Shown: positions 1-7,010, counted from the stretch's first letter. The stretch is 19,955 nt of DNA from Bacillota bacterium (GCA_023389895.1 JAEWDX010000413.1:1-19955); one strand, 5' to 3'. Numbers and translations: made by a program. The notes: generated by a model not told the origin, from the letters alone.

Positions 1-1
1 A

Positions 2-535
2 CCTCATTTTTATCCTGAAGTTAAAGCTGTGACGAATAAGGGAACATTGTTACCAAGTAGCATAGTCGATAATTTTAAAAAGCTCTTTGATTTAGGATTT
101 GGTTCAACAAAGGAATTGAATATTAATGGAACGAATATTTCACCTCGTGATTTTGCTGTTAGATATTTACAAGAAAATCCAGAGCTACTTGCAGTTAACG
201 AGCCTAGTGGATTTGGTGGATTAAAGGTAATCGTAAAGGGGAGAAAAGATGGGGCTGCAACGAGTTATGTTTATACGACGATAAGTTCTGGATCTACTGC
301 TGATTCTGTTGCAATTCCTGCAGTTGTTGGAGCGGAATTAATTGCTGAAGGAAAAGTGAAGACATTTGGTGTGATTGCTCCTGAAGTATTAAATCCTCAT
401 GATGTATTTGAATATTTAGGGAATCGAAAGAAGGTGAGTAATGATTCAGCGAATTCTGGATTAATTATCGAAAAGATAAGTGCGGATGGATCGATTGAAA
501 CAATTAGAGAAGGAAGACCCGTTCATCGTTCATAA
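2..535 (+). CDS. Saccharopine dehydrogenase family protein, C-terminal part (5' truncated by window edge)
   Basis: The reading frame is open from base 2, so the gene starts outside the window; the GTG at 29 is internal and has no ribosome binding site. About 177 residues are visible. They resemble the C-terminal substrate/dimerisation domain of saccharopine dehydrogenase and lysine 6-dehydrogenase-like oxidoreductases: a segment beginning PAVVGAELIAEGKV, then a GVIAPEVLNPHDVFEYL-like end, which in the family closes the catalytic domain. The NAD(P)-binding Rossmann half is not in view, so cofactor and substrate cannot be read. Family members act in lysine or related amino-acid oxidation in the cytosol. 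The gene ends at TAA 533-535 and is followed by a strong terminator. The family is fairly sure; the exact reaction is not. Confidence 0.75.
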   Translation, partial: PHFYPEVKAVTNKGTLLPSSIVDNFKKLFDLGFGSTKELNINGTNISPRDFAVRYLQENPELLAVNEPSGFGGLKVIVKGRKDGAATSYVYTTISSGSTADSVAIPAVVGAELIAEGKVKTFGVIAPEVLNPHDVFEYLGNRKKVSNDSANSGLIIEKISADGSIETIREGRPVHRS

Positions 536-601
536 GCACGTCTATTTATTTGGTGGACAAAAAACCGAAGAAAGAAATTGATAGAAAGCTTCAAAAAAGA
601 G

Positions 602-662
602 GAGTTTTTGTAAAACTGTATTGGAGTTTCGAAATACAGGTAAACAAAAACTCTTTTCTTTG
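602..662. terminator. Bidirectional intrinsic terminator between the convergent dehydrogenase and erm genes
   Basis: GAGTTTTTGT (602-611) pairs perfectly with ACAAAAACTC (644-653). An inner stem, CTGTATT (616-622) with AATACAG (633-639), extends the hairpin. A T-rich run (654-662) follows on the plus strand, and the A-rich flank at 593-600 gives a T-run on the minus strand. It can therefore end transcription of both convergent genes. It also explains why no gene is called in 536-738. Confidence 0.8.
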
Positions 663-738
663 TTGGAGCGCATTCATTAAATGAGGATTTCAAAAGATGG
701 CTTCTTTGAATCATCATCTATATTAAACTCTATTAATC

Positions 739-1602
739 TCAAAACCGTTTTCGTTTTTTATTCGGTAATTTTGGCCAAAATGCTCGTGAAACAAATTGAA
801 CCATTGTATTGAAAATGATTGTCCATTGTGTTTCATTAAGTGTTCCAATTGGGGTTTCAATCTTTATATTTAAGTTTCTTCGCAATCTCTTTAATTGAGG
901 CGCTGAAAATATTCCTTGTAAAGCTACATCAATTGGTGCATATGCTTTTCGGAATGCGTATTCTATTAGCCCAAGGAAAGCAAAGTAATCTTTGTTTGGA
1001 ATGAGCGGTTCTTTTCTTCTCATAATTTTAATCATTGCTGAATCTACTTTTGGCGGAGGAGAAAAATTTTCTTTTGCAATTCCTTTTACATAAGAAATAT
1101 CAAACCACATTCTCCAAGCTAATACATACGGATCCTTTATGGTCTTAGAGGTAAATCGTTTTGCTGCTCCTTTTTCCATAACGATGACTCCACTTTGAAA
1201 GCTATTCGCTGGATTGCTAAGAAGCATTTTCATAATGGGTGTTGTAATGGAATAGGGAATATTGGAAACAACAATAAATTTCTCTTTAGGCAAATGGATT
1301 CTCATAATGTCTTGATGGATAATTTTCGTATTATGATTTTGAATTGTTTTTCTCCTGAGAATTTCAACAAACTTCGCATCATACTCCACTGCCAATACTT
1401 TCCCAGCTTTTTTAGTTAGTATGGTTGTTAAGGCGCCTTTCCCAGCACCTAATTCTAAAACTGTATCTTTTATGCTTATATTTGCTTGGGCAATAATTTC
1501 ATGAAGCAGTTTTTTATTACGCATTAAATGCTGCCCGGAAAAATTGGGAGGCTCACCACGACTTAATTTTGTATTGCTATACTTATGAATTCTCTTTGTC
1601 AT
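739..1602 (-). CDS. erm: 23S rRNA (adenine-N6)-dimethyltransferase, Erm(D)/Erm(34)-type MLS-B resistance protein
   Basis: Erm enzymes use S-adenosylmethionine to dimethylate A2058 of 23S rRNA, which blocks macrolides, lincosamides and streptogramin B. From the ATG at 1602 the product has 287 residues, as I recall for Erm(D). Visible motifs are NFSGQHLM near the N-terminus, the SAM-binding VLELGAGKGALTT, the acidic AVEYD, HQDIM, and the catalytic SNIPYSITTPIMKMLL. KENFSPPPKVDSAM follows in the typical Erm spacing. The start at 1602 is chosen because GAAGGG (1612-1617) lies 9 bases upstream; the in-frame ATG at 1611 abuts that site, and the longer frame to 1716 lies in the structured leader. 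A promoter, leader peptide and stacked hairpins upstream point to drug-inducible control. The closest relatives I recognise are the chromosomal Bacillus Erm(D)/Erm(K)/Erm(34) group, but the sequence differs clearly from Erm(D), so it may be a distinct allele class. Confidence 0.93.
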   Translation of the reverse strand: MTKRIHKYSNTKLSRGEPPNFSGQHLMRNKKLLHEIIAQANISIKDTVLELGAGKGALTTILTKKAGKVLAVEYDAKFVEILRRKTIQNHNTKIIHQDIMRIHLPKEKFIVVSNIPYSITTPIMKMLLSNPANSFQSGVIVMEKGAAKRFTSKTIKDPYVLAWRMWFDISYVKGIAKENFSPPPKVDSAMIKIMRRKEPLIPNKDYFAFLGLIEYAFRKAYAPIDVALQGIFSAPQLKRLRRNLNIKIETPIGTLNETQWTIIFNTMVQFVSRAFWPKLPNKKRKRF

Positions 1603-1622
1603 CTTTATCATCCCTTCAAAAT

Positions 1623-1889
1623 AAAAAATCATCGGCAATTTGCCTGTGATAAAGAGCAAAGGGAAAAAGCCCGACCTCTTTAAAAAAAGGTTGAGCGGAT
1701 AAAGAGCGTTTGCCAAATAAACCTATCCTAAAAAAGGAAAGCTAAAAAAGGGCACAAAAAAGAAAGGTAGCATGAGCCGCCTTTCTTCACATTTATACTT
1801 GAATAATAAATAGAATGAAGGTTTATTAAAAAAGGGCAGACTTATCCCGTTTACTCTGCACACAGACAGAGACTTTAAGCACTATTAAA
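1623..1889 (-). promoter_or_regulatory. erm attenuator leader: tandem hairpins with T-runs and competing pairings
   Basis: Read on the minus strand, the leader holds several T-tailed elements besides the main terminator. GCAGA (1859-1855) can pair with TCTGC (1840-1836) before T6 (1833-1828), while the overlapping CAGAG can pair instead with CTCTG (1871-1867) just after the leader stop. AGGTT (1724-1720) can pair with AACCT (1692-1688) before a T7 run. AAAGAG (1681-1676) can pair with either of two CTCTTT copies (1706-1701 or 1656-1651), which lie in a 10-base direct repeat GCTCTTTATC. GGCA/TGCC (1644-1634) precedes a T6 run near the erm start. This resembles the transcription-attenuation leaders of the erm(K)/erm(D) group; the individual weak stems are inference. 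Confidence 0.6.
1756..1787 (-). terminator. Strong intrinsic terminator (attenuator) inside the erm leader
   Basis: On the minus strand AAGAAAGG (1787-1780) pairs with CCTTTCTT (1767-1760). GGC and GCT can pair inside, and a T-run follows (to 1756). It lies between the leader peptide and erm, so readthrough is required for expression. An upstream CTTCA (1820-1816) can pair with TGAAG (1789-1785), which overlaps the left arm. That would be a candidate antiterminator pairing. Confidence 0.78.
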
Positions 1890-1940
1890 TTAGCGGCAAA
1901 AAGTATGAAAACGAAGTCTAATAAAATAAATCATCCCCAT
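1890..1940 (-). CDS. ermL: Erm leader peptide with RLR macrolide-arrest motif
   Basis: A 16-codon open frame reads MGMIYFIRLRFHTFCR. Its Shine-Dalgarno AAGGAGGG (1951-1958) is 10 bases before the ATG at 1940; a second ATG at 1934 is less well spaced. The IRLRF core matches the RLR (+X+) arrest motif of the Erm(D) leader, where a macrolide-bound ribosome stalls at the Leu codon before the second Arg. By analogy the stall here would be at Leu9. It lies about 34 bases after the predicted transcription start and about 290 bases upstream of erm, followed by terminator-like hairpins. I infer that its role is to sense the drug and change leader folding. Confidence 0.82.
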   Translation of the reverse strand: MGMIYFIRLRFHTFCR

Positions 1941-1980
1941 TTTTTAACAACCCTCCTTACATTATTGAAACCCACTGTTT

Positions 1981-2009
1981 ATTGTATATATAATTCTAAA
2001 AAATGTCAA
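1981..2009 (-). promoter_or_regulatory. SigA-type promoter of the erm leader transcript
   Basis: On the minus strand the -35 is a perfect TTGACA (2009-2004). A 17-base AT-rich spacer follows, then -10 TACAAT (1986-1981). Transcription should start near 1974, about 34 bases before the leader peptide ATG. This near-consensus promoter suggests constitutive initiation, with control exerted downstream by attenuation. Confidence 0.85.
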
Positions 2010-2330
2010 AAATGGTTTATATCCTGCGGTTAGCCTACTTATTGGTTTTATGTTCAGCTATCGTTGCGAAAGGCTGATTTTTTGAAAACTTACTTTTCCT
2101 TTAAATCCAAACGAACTACGTTTTATATAAAATTCGACAAATAAAAAAGTGTAATTTTATCCAAAAATGATAAGGAGGTCCTAGGAAAATTCCTATTTTT
2201 AAAAGTGAAAAGATGACTTTTATCGACTTTCTTTGCAGTAGATAAGAAAGGAGATGAATGAACTATATCAACTTTAGTTCATAAATCCTACTAAATATTT
2301 TGACTTCAAGATAATAATAGGAGTTAAATA
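2010..2330. other. Non-coding stretch between erm promoter and the following gene
   Basis: I see no gene here. There is a consensus-like AAGGAGGT (2173-2180) with no start codon at useful distance. A hairpin CTTTCTT (2227-2233) with AAGAAAG (2244-2250) overlaps a GAAAGGAG site (2247-2254) preceding tiny frames of 7-8 codons at 2253-2280. A TAGG/CCTA mini-hairpin with a T-run lies at 2182-2200. None is strong enough to call as a gene or switch. Confidence 0.4.
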
Positions 2331-2794
2331 GTGAGGGGCAAAGACAATTAAAGGGAATTGCGGATGCAGCAAAAGGAACGTATACAACAGTATTAAATCA
2401 AGAAGGATTATCAGAGGAATTTGACCGCTCAAAAGAAATCGCACAGAAATGGGAGGAATGGGTTGCCGATGCCGTTAAACAATTAGAAGATGAAAGTGTT
2501 CATCAATGGGATGATATTTTCAACGCTTCAAATATATGGCTCGAAAAAAATAAGCAACAACGAATGAATATTATGGATGTTGCCGATGATTTACATCGAA
2601 ATGGCCAAATTAGCAAGCAGTCTGCAGAAATGCTAAAGGAAAAAGCGAATGACCAATCAAGAAAAATATTAAAGATCAGCTCAGATTTAAGAGATGGTCT
2701 TTGGATTCTGAAAGATAAAAAATACATAGAAGTAAAGGAAGAAATCGAGAAATTATTTGATGAAAACGTCGAGCGGTTAAGAAGGAAAAAGTAA
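2331..2794 (+). CDS. Unrecognised helical protein, probably frameshifted at its 5' end
   Basis: I do not recognise this family. The frame ending at TAA 2792-2794 is open back to 2321, and the coding-like text begins by about 2342, but it has no ATG, GTG or TTG before the ATG at 2564, which has no ribosome site. A well-placed start does exist: AGGAG (2319-2323), 7 bases, GTG at 2331. It is in another frame and stops after six codons. One extra G in the G4 run 2335-2338 would join GTG to the long frame, giving about 154 residues. The predicted protein is charged and helical, rich in Glu, Lys, Gln and Trp (QKWEEWVADAV, a DVADDLHRNGQI segment), with no signal peptide or membrane segment and a basic tail RLRRKK. 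It may be a pseudogene, a sequencing indel, or use an unusual start. Confidence 0.55.
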
Positions 2795-2820
2795 AATTAT
2801 TTGGTCTATCGCAGATTAAT

Positions 2821-2885
2821 GGGCTGTAAGATCCCCATTTCAAGAAGAGTGAAATGAAAATTCCAAGTGGGGGATCTAACAGTCC
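2821..2885. repeat. Long imperfect inverted repeat (hairpin)
   Basis: GGGCTGTAAGATCCCC (2821-2836) pairs with GGGGATCTAACAGTCC (2870-2885), with one mismatch and one G-T pair. An inner ATTTC (2837-2841) pairs with GAAAT (2851-2855). No T-run follows, so it is not a standard intrinsic terminator, although it lies just after the helical-protein gene and could protect or end that transcript. It could also be the remnant of a small inverted-repeat element. Confidence 0.6.
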
Positions 2886-3046
2886 GTTATCAAATTATCT
2901 AAAGGTCGATTCTATGCGGTTTTCTTCTGAAATGGTCCTCAATGCCTACATCGAGTTTTATTCTACATGGATTTCATCTGTAATTAATTCCCCTCCCTCT
3001 AATGCCCACCTTTTAAATGTGCATCCAACTGGCTTTTCGTGATCGC

Positions 3047-3108
3047 CTAGCATGATTGATTAGCAAAGCTAATCTGAAAAATAAGTCGTAAGAATTTTTT
3101 CATGCTAG
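3047..3108. promoter_or_regulatory. Nested inverted repeats upstream of the lic operon
   Basis: CTAGCATG (3047-3054) is the exact reverse complement of CATGCTAG (3101-3108). Between them lies a perfect hairpin, GATTAGC (3058-3064), AAA, GCTAATC (3068-3074). The block sits immediately upstream of the cre site and about 90 bases before licB. It may be an operator for an unlinked regulator or a structured leader. I could not identify convincing -35/-10 hexamers here. Confidence 0.45.
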
Positions 3109-3126
3109 CAGAAAAAAACGCACATA

Positions 3127-3140
3127 TGAAAGCGTTTTCT
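3127..3140 (+). promoter_or_regulatory. cre site (CcpA catabolite-response element)
   Basis: TGAAAGCGTTTTCT fits the Firmicute cre consensus TGWAARCGYTWNCW at every position. It lies 58 bases before the licB start, where CcpA-HPr(Ser-P) binding would repress the beta-glucoside operon when preferred sugars are present. Confidence 0.8.
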
Positions 3141-3198
3141 ATCATAAAGTGAAATAAATATTAGGTTGGTTCATACTCAAAAAGAAGGGGGTATTGAA

Positions 3199-3504
3199 AT
3201 GAATATTTTACTATGTTGTGCAGCAGGTATGTCTACGAGTCTATTAGTAACAAAAATGGAAAAGAGTGCTGCGGAACTTGGGTTAGATATGACGATTTGG
3301 GCGGTTCCGGGAAATGCTGTTCGCGATCATATTGATAAGGCAGATGTGCTTCTCGTTGGGCCACAAGTAAGGTATATGCTGCCACAATTAAAAAAGTTAG
3401 GAGGTGAGAAAGGGATACCAGTCGAGATGATAAATAGTGTTCATTATGGGGTGTGCAATGGGGCAGAGGTATTGAAATTTGCAAGACAGCTAGTCACTAA
3501 ATAG
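3199..3504 (+). CDS. licB: PTS lactose/cellobiose-family IIB component
   Basis: IIB is the cytosolic phosphocarrier that passes phosphate from IIA to the sugar on IIC. The product has 101 residues, typical for this family. The N-terminal MNILLCCAAGMSTSLL is the phosphocysteine loop; by comparison with ChbB (CSAGMSTS) the active residue is Cys7, with Cys6 an extra neighbour. VLLVGPQVRYM and the C-terminal helix complete the fold. The start at 3199 is preferred over the GTG frame from 3166 because AAGGGGG (3186-3192) precedes it and MNILL matches the family start. It is the first gene of a four-gene operon; licC follows after 13 bases. A cre site lies upstream. No IIA gene is present in the operon, so phosphate must come from a IIA encoded elsewhere. 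Confidence 0.92.
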   Translation: MNILLCCAAGMSTSLLVTKMEKSAAELGLDMTIWAVPGNAVRDHIDKADVLLVGPQVRYMLPQLKKLGGEKGIPVEMINSVHYGVCNGAEVLKFARQLVTK

Positions 3505-3517
3505 GAGAGTGATCAGA

Positions 3518-4837
3518 ATGAGCAAATTAAATCATGTTTTGGAAAACAAGGTAATGCCAGTTGCAGCTCGAATTGCGGGGCAGCGTCACTTACAAGCGCT
3601 GCGTGATGGACTTATTTTAACGATGCCTCTAATTATTGTTGGGTCGATATTTTTAATTTTAGGATTTCTTCCGATACCAGGCTATGAGGATTTTATGGCT
3701 AGGACCTTTGGGGATGCTTGGCTTACGAAGCTATTATATCCTGTCGGAGCCACATTTGATATTATGGCGCTTATCGCTGGATTCGGTATTGCCTATCGCC
3801 TTGCCGAAAAATATGGAGTGGATGCCTTATCAGCTGGCGCCATTTCAGTTGCGGCTTTCCTACTAGCAACTCCATATCAAGTTTCATTTTTAGCAGAGGG
3901 AGCAACTGAGGCTGTCTTAGTCGGGGGAGCTATTCCAGCAGCTCTTATGGGGAGTAAAGGCCTGTTTGTTGCTATGATCATTGCGATGGTGTCTACTGAA
4001 ATTTATCGATTTATTATTCAAAAGAAAATTATTATTAAAATGCCTGATGGCGTTCCGCCAGCTGTTAGTAAATCCTTTGTTGCCTTAATCCCAGGTGCGA
4101 TTGTCATCACGATTATTTGGCTTTTACGTTTGCTTGTTGAGCAGACAGATTTTGAAAGCTTGCATAATGTTGTCGGAATTATTTTAGGAAAGCCACTTGG
4201 TGCACTAGGTGGAAGTCTCATTGGAAGCTTAGTAGCTGTATTTCTTATTCAATTACTATGGTCTAGTGGATTGCATGGGGCTTCTATTGTTGGTGGGGTG
4301 ATGGGACCGATTTGGTTGGCATCAATGGATGCGAATAGAATCGCATTTCAAGCTGGGGCATCAGAGCTGCCAAATATATTCACACAACAGTTTTTCGATA
4401 TTTTTATTTATATTGGAGGATCTGGGGCGACATTAGCGTTAGTTGCCGCGATGCTATTATTTGCTCGAAGTCAACAAATGAAACAATTAGGGCGATTAGC
4501 CGTTGGGCCAGGAATTTTTAATATTAATGAACCGATTACATTTGGAATGCCAATTGTTATGAATCCGCTAATGATTGTCCCGTTCATTTTAGCACCTCTC
4601 GCTATTACCATCATTACGTATATTGCGATGTCAACAGGCTTCGTGGCAAGACCATCTGGAATTGCTGTTCCGTGGACAATGCCACCAATTATTGGTGGGT
4701 ATTTAGCAGCAGGAAATAAATTTTCTGGTGCAATCCTGCAGATCGTTAATTTCTTCGTTGCCTTTGCTATTTATTATCCATTCTTTAGAATGTGGGATAA
4801 ACAAAAATTTGCTGAAGAACAAGGAGCAGCGAAATAA
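3518..4837 (+). CDS. licC: PTS lactose/cellobiose-family IIC permease
   Basis: IIC is the membrane channel that carries beta-glucosides or related disaccharides (cellobiose, lichenan or chitin oligomers) across the membrane for phosphorylation by IIB. From ATG 3518 it has 439 residues with many hydrophobic segments. It carries the EIIC signature pieces LQALRDGLILTMPLIIVGS, SSGLHGASIVGGVMGP, and the substrate-binding region GPGIFNINEPITFGMPIVMNP. AGGAG (3503-3507) lies 10 bases before ATG 3518; the GTG at 3509 overlaps this site, so I choose 3518. It is coupled closely to licB. A 60-base gap without a terminator leads to the deacetylase gene, so they are probably one transcript. Substrate specificity cannot be decided from sequence alone. 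Confidence 0.93.
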   Translation: MSKLNHVLENKVMPVAARIAGQRHLQALRDGLILTMPLIIVGSIFLILGFLPIPGYEDFMARTFGDAWLTKLLYPVGATFDIMALIAGFGIAYRLAEKYGVDALSAGAISVAAFLLATPYQVSFLAEGATEAVLVGGAIPAALMGSKGLFVAMIIAMVSTEIYRFIIQKKIIIKMPDGVPPAVSKSFVALIPGAIVITIIWLLRLLVEQTDFESLHNVVGIILGKPLGALGGSLIGSLVAVFLIQLLWSSGLHGASIVGGVMGPIWLASMDANRIAFQAGASELPNIFTQQFFDIFIYIGGSGATLALVAAMLLFARSQQMKQLGRLAVGPGIFNINEPITFGMPIVMNPLMIVPFILAPLAITIITYIAMSTGFVARPSGIAVPWTMPPIIGGYLAAGNKFSGAILQIVNFFVAFAIYYPFFRMWDKQKFAEEQGAAK

Positions 4838-4897
4838 AAGTTATATTGAGCAATTTCGATAACATACATTAAAAGAGACTTATTAAAAGGGGGTACT

Positions 4898-5647
4898 ATG
4901 ACGAACCTCGTAATCAATGCAGATGATTTTGGCTACTCAAAAGGAGTTAATTTAGGGATTATTGAAGCATACCAAAATGGTGTCGTTACTTCGACAACGA
5001 TGATGACGAATATGCCAGAAGCGGAGCATGCGGCTGCATTTGCGTTACAAAATCAAGGGCTAGGAGTTGGCATCCATCTCGTTTTAGATTGTGGATCTCC
5101 AGTACATGCAAATGTTCCCTCACTTGTTAATGGGAATGGACGATTTCATAAAATAGATGGCTTAATTCAAGTTGCAGAGCTTTCGGATATTGAGAAAGAA
5201 TTTTCTAGTCAAATTGAAAAATTTCATTCATTTGGATTAGTGCCAACTCATCTTGATAGCCATCATCATGTTCATGGACATGAAAAAATCTATCCAGTTA
5301 TAAAGAAAATAGCAGAATATTATCGGCTTCCAATCAGGAAGGTTTCTGCTGATCCGAATCATTCTAGCAATCTGCAACTACAAACCGTACAATTCTTTTC
5401 TCATAAATTTTATGGGGATGATCTAACAGTACCTTTTTTCCTGAATTTACTGGAAGAGCTAGATTCATATGAAACAGTTGAATTAATGTGCCACCCCGCA
5501 TTCATTGATGAACCATTACTAACAGGAAGTTCGTATGCACTGCAACGTGTGAGAGAATTGGCTATTTTAACTGATTCAAGGGTTCGAGATGCAATCGTGA
5601 AAAAGAAAATTCAACTTGTTACTTATCCTGAAGCACTAAATATTTGA
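4898..5647 (+). CDS. chbG: YdjC/ChbG-family carbohydrate deacetylase
   Basis: The ChbG/YdjC family removes an N-acetyl group from diacetylchitobiose and its 6-phosphate, a step needed before the phospho-glycosidase can act in the E. coli chb pathway. The 249-residue product begins MTNLVINADDFGYSKGVN, the family metal-site motif (Asp9-Asp10). GVGIHLVLD carries His60, and THLDSHHHVHGHEKIYPV (117-134) supplies the remaining metal histidines. MCHPAFID near 194 is also typical. There is no signal peptide, so it acts in the cytosol. The ribosome site is the AAGGGGG run just before ATG 4898. It sits between licC and licH, where licA (IIA) would be expected, which suggests that the imported sugar may be an N-acetylated disaccharide rather than only cellobiose. 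Confidence 0.88.
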   Translation: MTNLVINADDFGYSKGVNLGIIEAYQNGVVTSTTMMTNMPEAEHAAAFALQNQGLGVGIHLVLDCGSPVHANVPSLVNGNGRFHKIDGLIQVAELSDIEKEFSSQIEKFHSFGLVPTHLDSHHHVHGHEKIYPVIKKIAEYYRLPIRKVSADPNHSSNLQLQTVQFFSHKFYGDDLTVPFFLNLLEELDSYETVELMCHPAFIDEPLLTGSSYALQRVRELAILTDSRVRDAIVKKKIQLVTYPEALNI

Positions 5648-5669
5648 AAAGTAGCGGGAGGTTTAAATT

Positions 5670-6995
5670 TTGGCAAAAGGACTGAAGGTAGCTACAATTG
5701 GCGGAGGCTCAAGCTATACACCGGAATTAATTGAAGGCTTTATTAAAAGATATGATGAGTTTCCTATTTGTGAGTTATGGCTCGTTGATGTAGAGGCTGG
5801 AAAGGAAAAGCTTGAAATTGTAGGGAATCTAGCGAAGCGTATGGTGCAAAAGGCTGGTCTTCCGATTGAGATCCATTTAACCCTAGATCGTAGAATAGCT
5901 TTGAAGGATGCTGATTTCGTAACGACTCAATTTCGTGTTGGGTTGCTTGAAGCCCGTGCGAAGGATGAACGAATTCCTTTAAAATATGGTGTTCTTGGTC
6001 AAGAAACGAATGGACCTGGTGGGTTATTCAAAGGCTTACGCACCATTCCAGTCATATTAGATATTTGTCGTGATATGGAGGAGCTATGCCCAGATGCATG
6101 GTTAATTAACTTTACAAATCCAGCTGGTATGGTGACAGAAGCGGTGCTTCGCTACTCAAATATCAAAAAAATTGTAGGCTTATGCAATGTTCCAATCGGC
6201 ATGGAAATGGGCATTGCGAAGCTGTTAGATGTTGATCATTCCCGCATTCGAATCGACTTTGCAGGTTTAAATCATATGGTATACGGATTGGATGTATATG
6301 TAGATGGAGTAAGTGTGAAAGAGAAAGTGATGAATCTATTAACCGATCCAAATAACACAGCCTTTGTGAAAAATATCCCGGGGTATGGCTGGGAGCCAGA
6401 ATTCCTTAAGGCAATTAATGTACTCCCATGTCCATATCATATGTATTATTACAAAACAAAAACAATGGTAGATAAAGATATCAAAAATGCGGAAAAAGAA
6501 GGAACACGCGCTGAAATCGTGCAAAAGCTGGAAAAGGAATTATTTGAGCTGTACAAGGATGAAGGCCTTGCTAGTAAACCGCCACAACTAGAAAAACGTG
6601 GGGGGGCTTATTATTCAGATGCAGCCGTTCGTCTCATTACGTCCATTTACAATGATAAGGGAGATATCCAACCTGTCAATACGATGAATCGTGGGGCTAT
6701 CGCAAGCATTCCATACGAATCAGCAGTTGAAGTGAGTTGTGTCATCACAAAAGATGGTCCAAGACCGATCACAATGGGAGATCTCCCAGTTCCTGTTCGC
6801 GGACTAGTACAGCAAATAAAGTCATTTGAACGTGTTGCAGCTGAGGCTGCTGTGACAGGAGACTATGCAACTGCATTTCTTGCTTTAACAATCAATCCGC
6901 TTACTCCTTCCGACACGATTGCCAAAGCTATTCTTGATGACATGTTAGAAGCACATAAAGAGCATTTGCCCCAGTTTTTCACTGAACTTAATTAA
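5670..6995 (+). CDS. licH: 6-phospho-beta-glucosidase, glycoside hydrolase family 4
   Basis: GH4 enzymes cleave phosphorylated disaccharides by an NAD+- and Mn2+-dependent redox-elimination mechanism in the cytosol. The 441-residue length is normal. The N-terminal NAD-binding loop is GGGSSYTPEL (11-20), followed by QETNGPGG (111-118), NFTNPAG (147-153), the metal ligand Cys172 in CNVPIG, and His202 in GLNHM. The start is TTG at 5670, supported by GGGAGG (5656-5661) eight bases upstream; no better start fits the family N-terminus MAKGLKVATIGG. It lies 22 bases after chbG and ends the operon before a terminator. LicH and CelF/ChbF are close relatives. Neighbouring chbG leaves open a phospho-diaminochitobiose substrate. 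Confidence 0.93.
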   Translation: MAKGLKVATIGGGSSYTPELIEGFIKRYDEFPICELWLVDVEAGKEKLEIVGNLAKRMVQKAGLPIEIHLTLDRRIALKDADFVTTQFRVGLLEARAKDERIPLKYGVLGQETNGPGGLFKGLRTIPVILDICRDMEELCPDAWLINFTNPAGMVTEAVLRYSNIKKIVGLCNVPIGMEMGIAKLLDVDHSRIRIDFAGLNHMVYGLDVYVDGVSVKEKVMNLLTDPNNTAFVKNIPGYGWEPEFLKAINVLPCPYHMYYYKTKTMVDKDIKNAEKEGTRAEIVQKLEKELFELYKDEGLASKPPQLEKRGGAYYSDAAVRLITSIYNDKGDIQPVNTMNRGAIASIPYESAVEVSCVITKDGPRPITMGDLPVPVRGLVQQIKSFERVAAEAAVTGDYATAFLALTINPLTPSDTIAKAILDDMLEAHKEHLPQFFTELN

Positions 6996-7010
6996 AAAAT
7001 AGATAAAAAG

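Noticed and set aside
523..717. 64-codon minus-strand open frame
   Set aside because: It spans the bidirectional terminator hairpin and has no ribosome site or family resemblance.
1603..1716. 38-residue N-terminal extension of Erm in frame
   Set aside because: It runs through attenuator hairpins, lacks a good ribosome site and is not in Erm homologues; GAAGGG fits the start at 1602.
2331..2350. Programmed frameshift at the start of the helical-protein gene
   Set aside because: No slippery heptamer or stimulatory structure is seen; a simple indel is the more likely explanation.
2854..3042. 62-codon plus-strand frame
   Set aside because: It starts inside the inverted repeat, has no convincing ribosome site and its composition is not protein-like.
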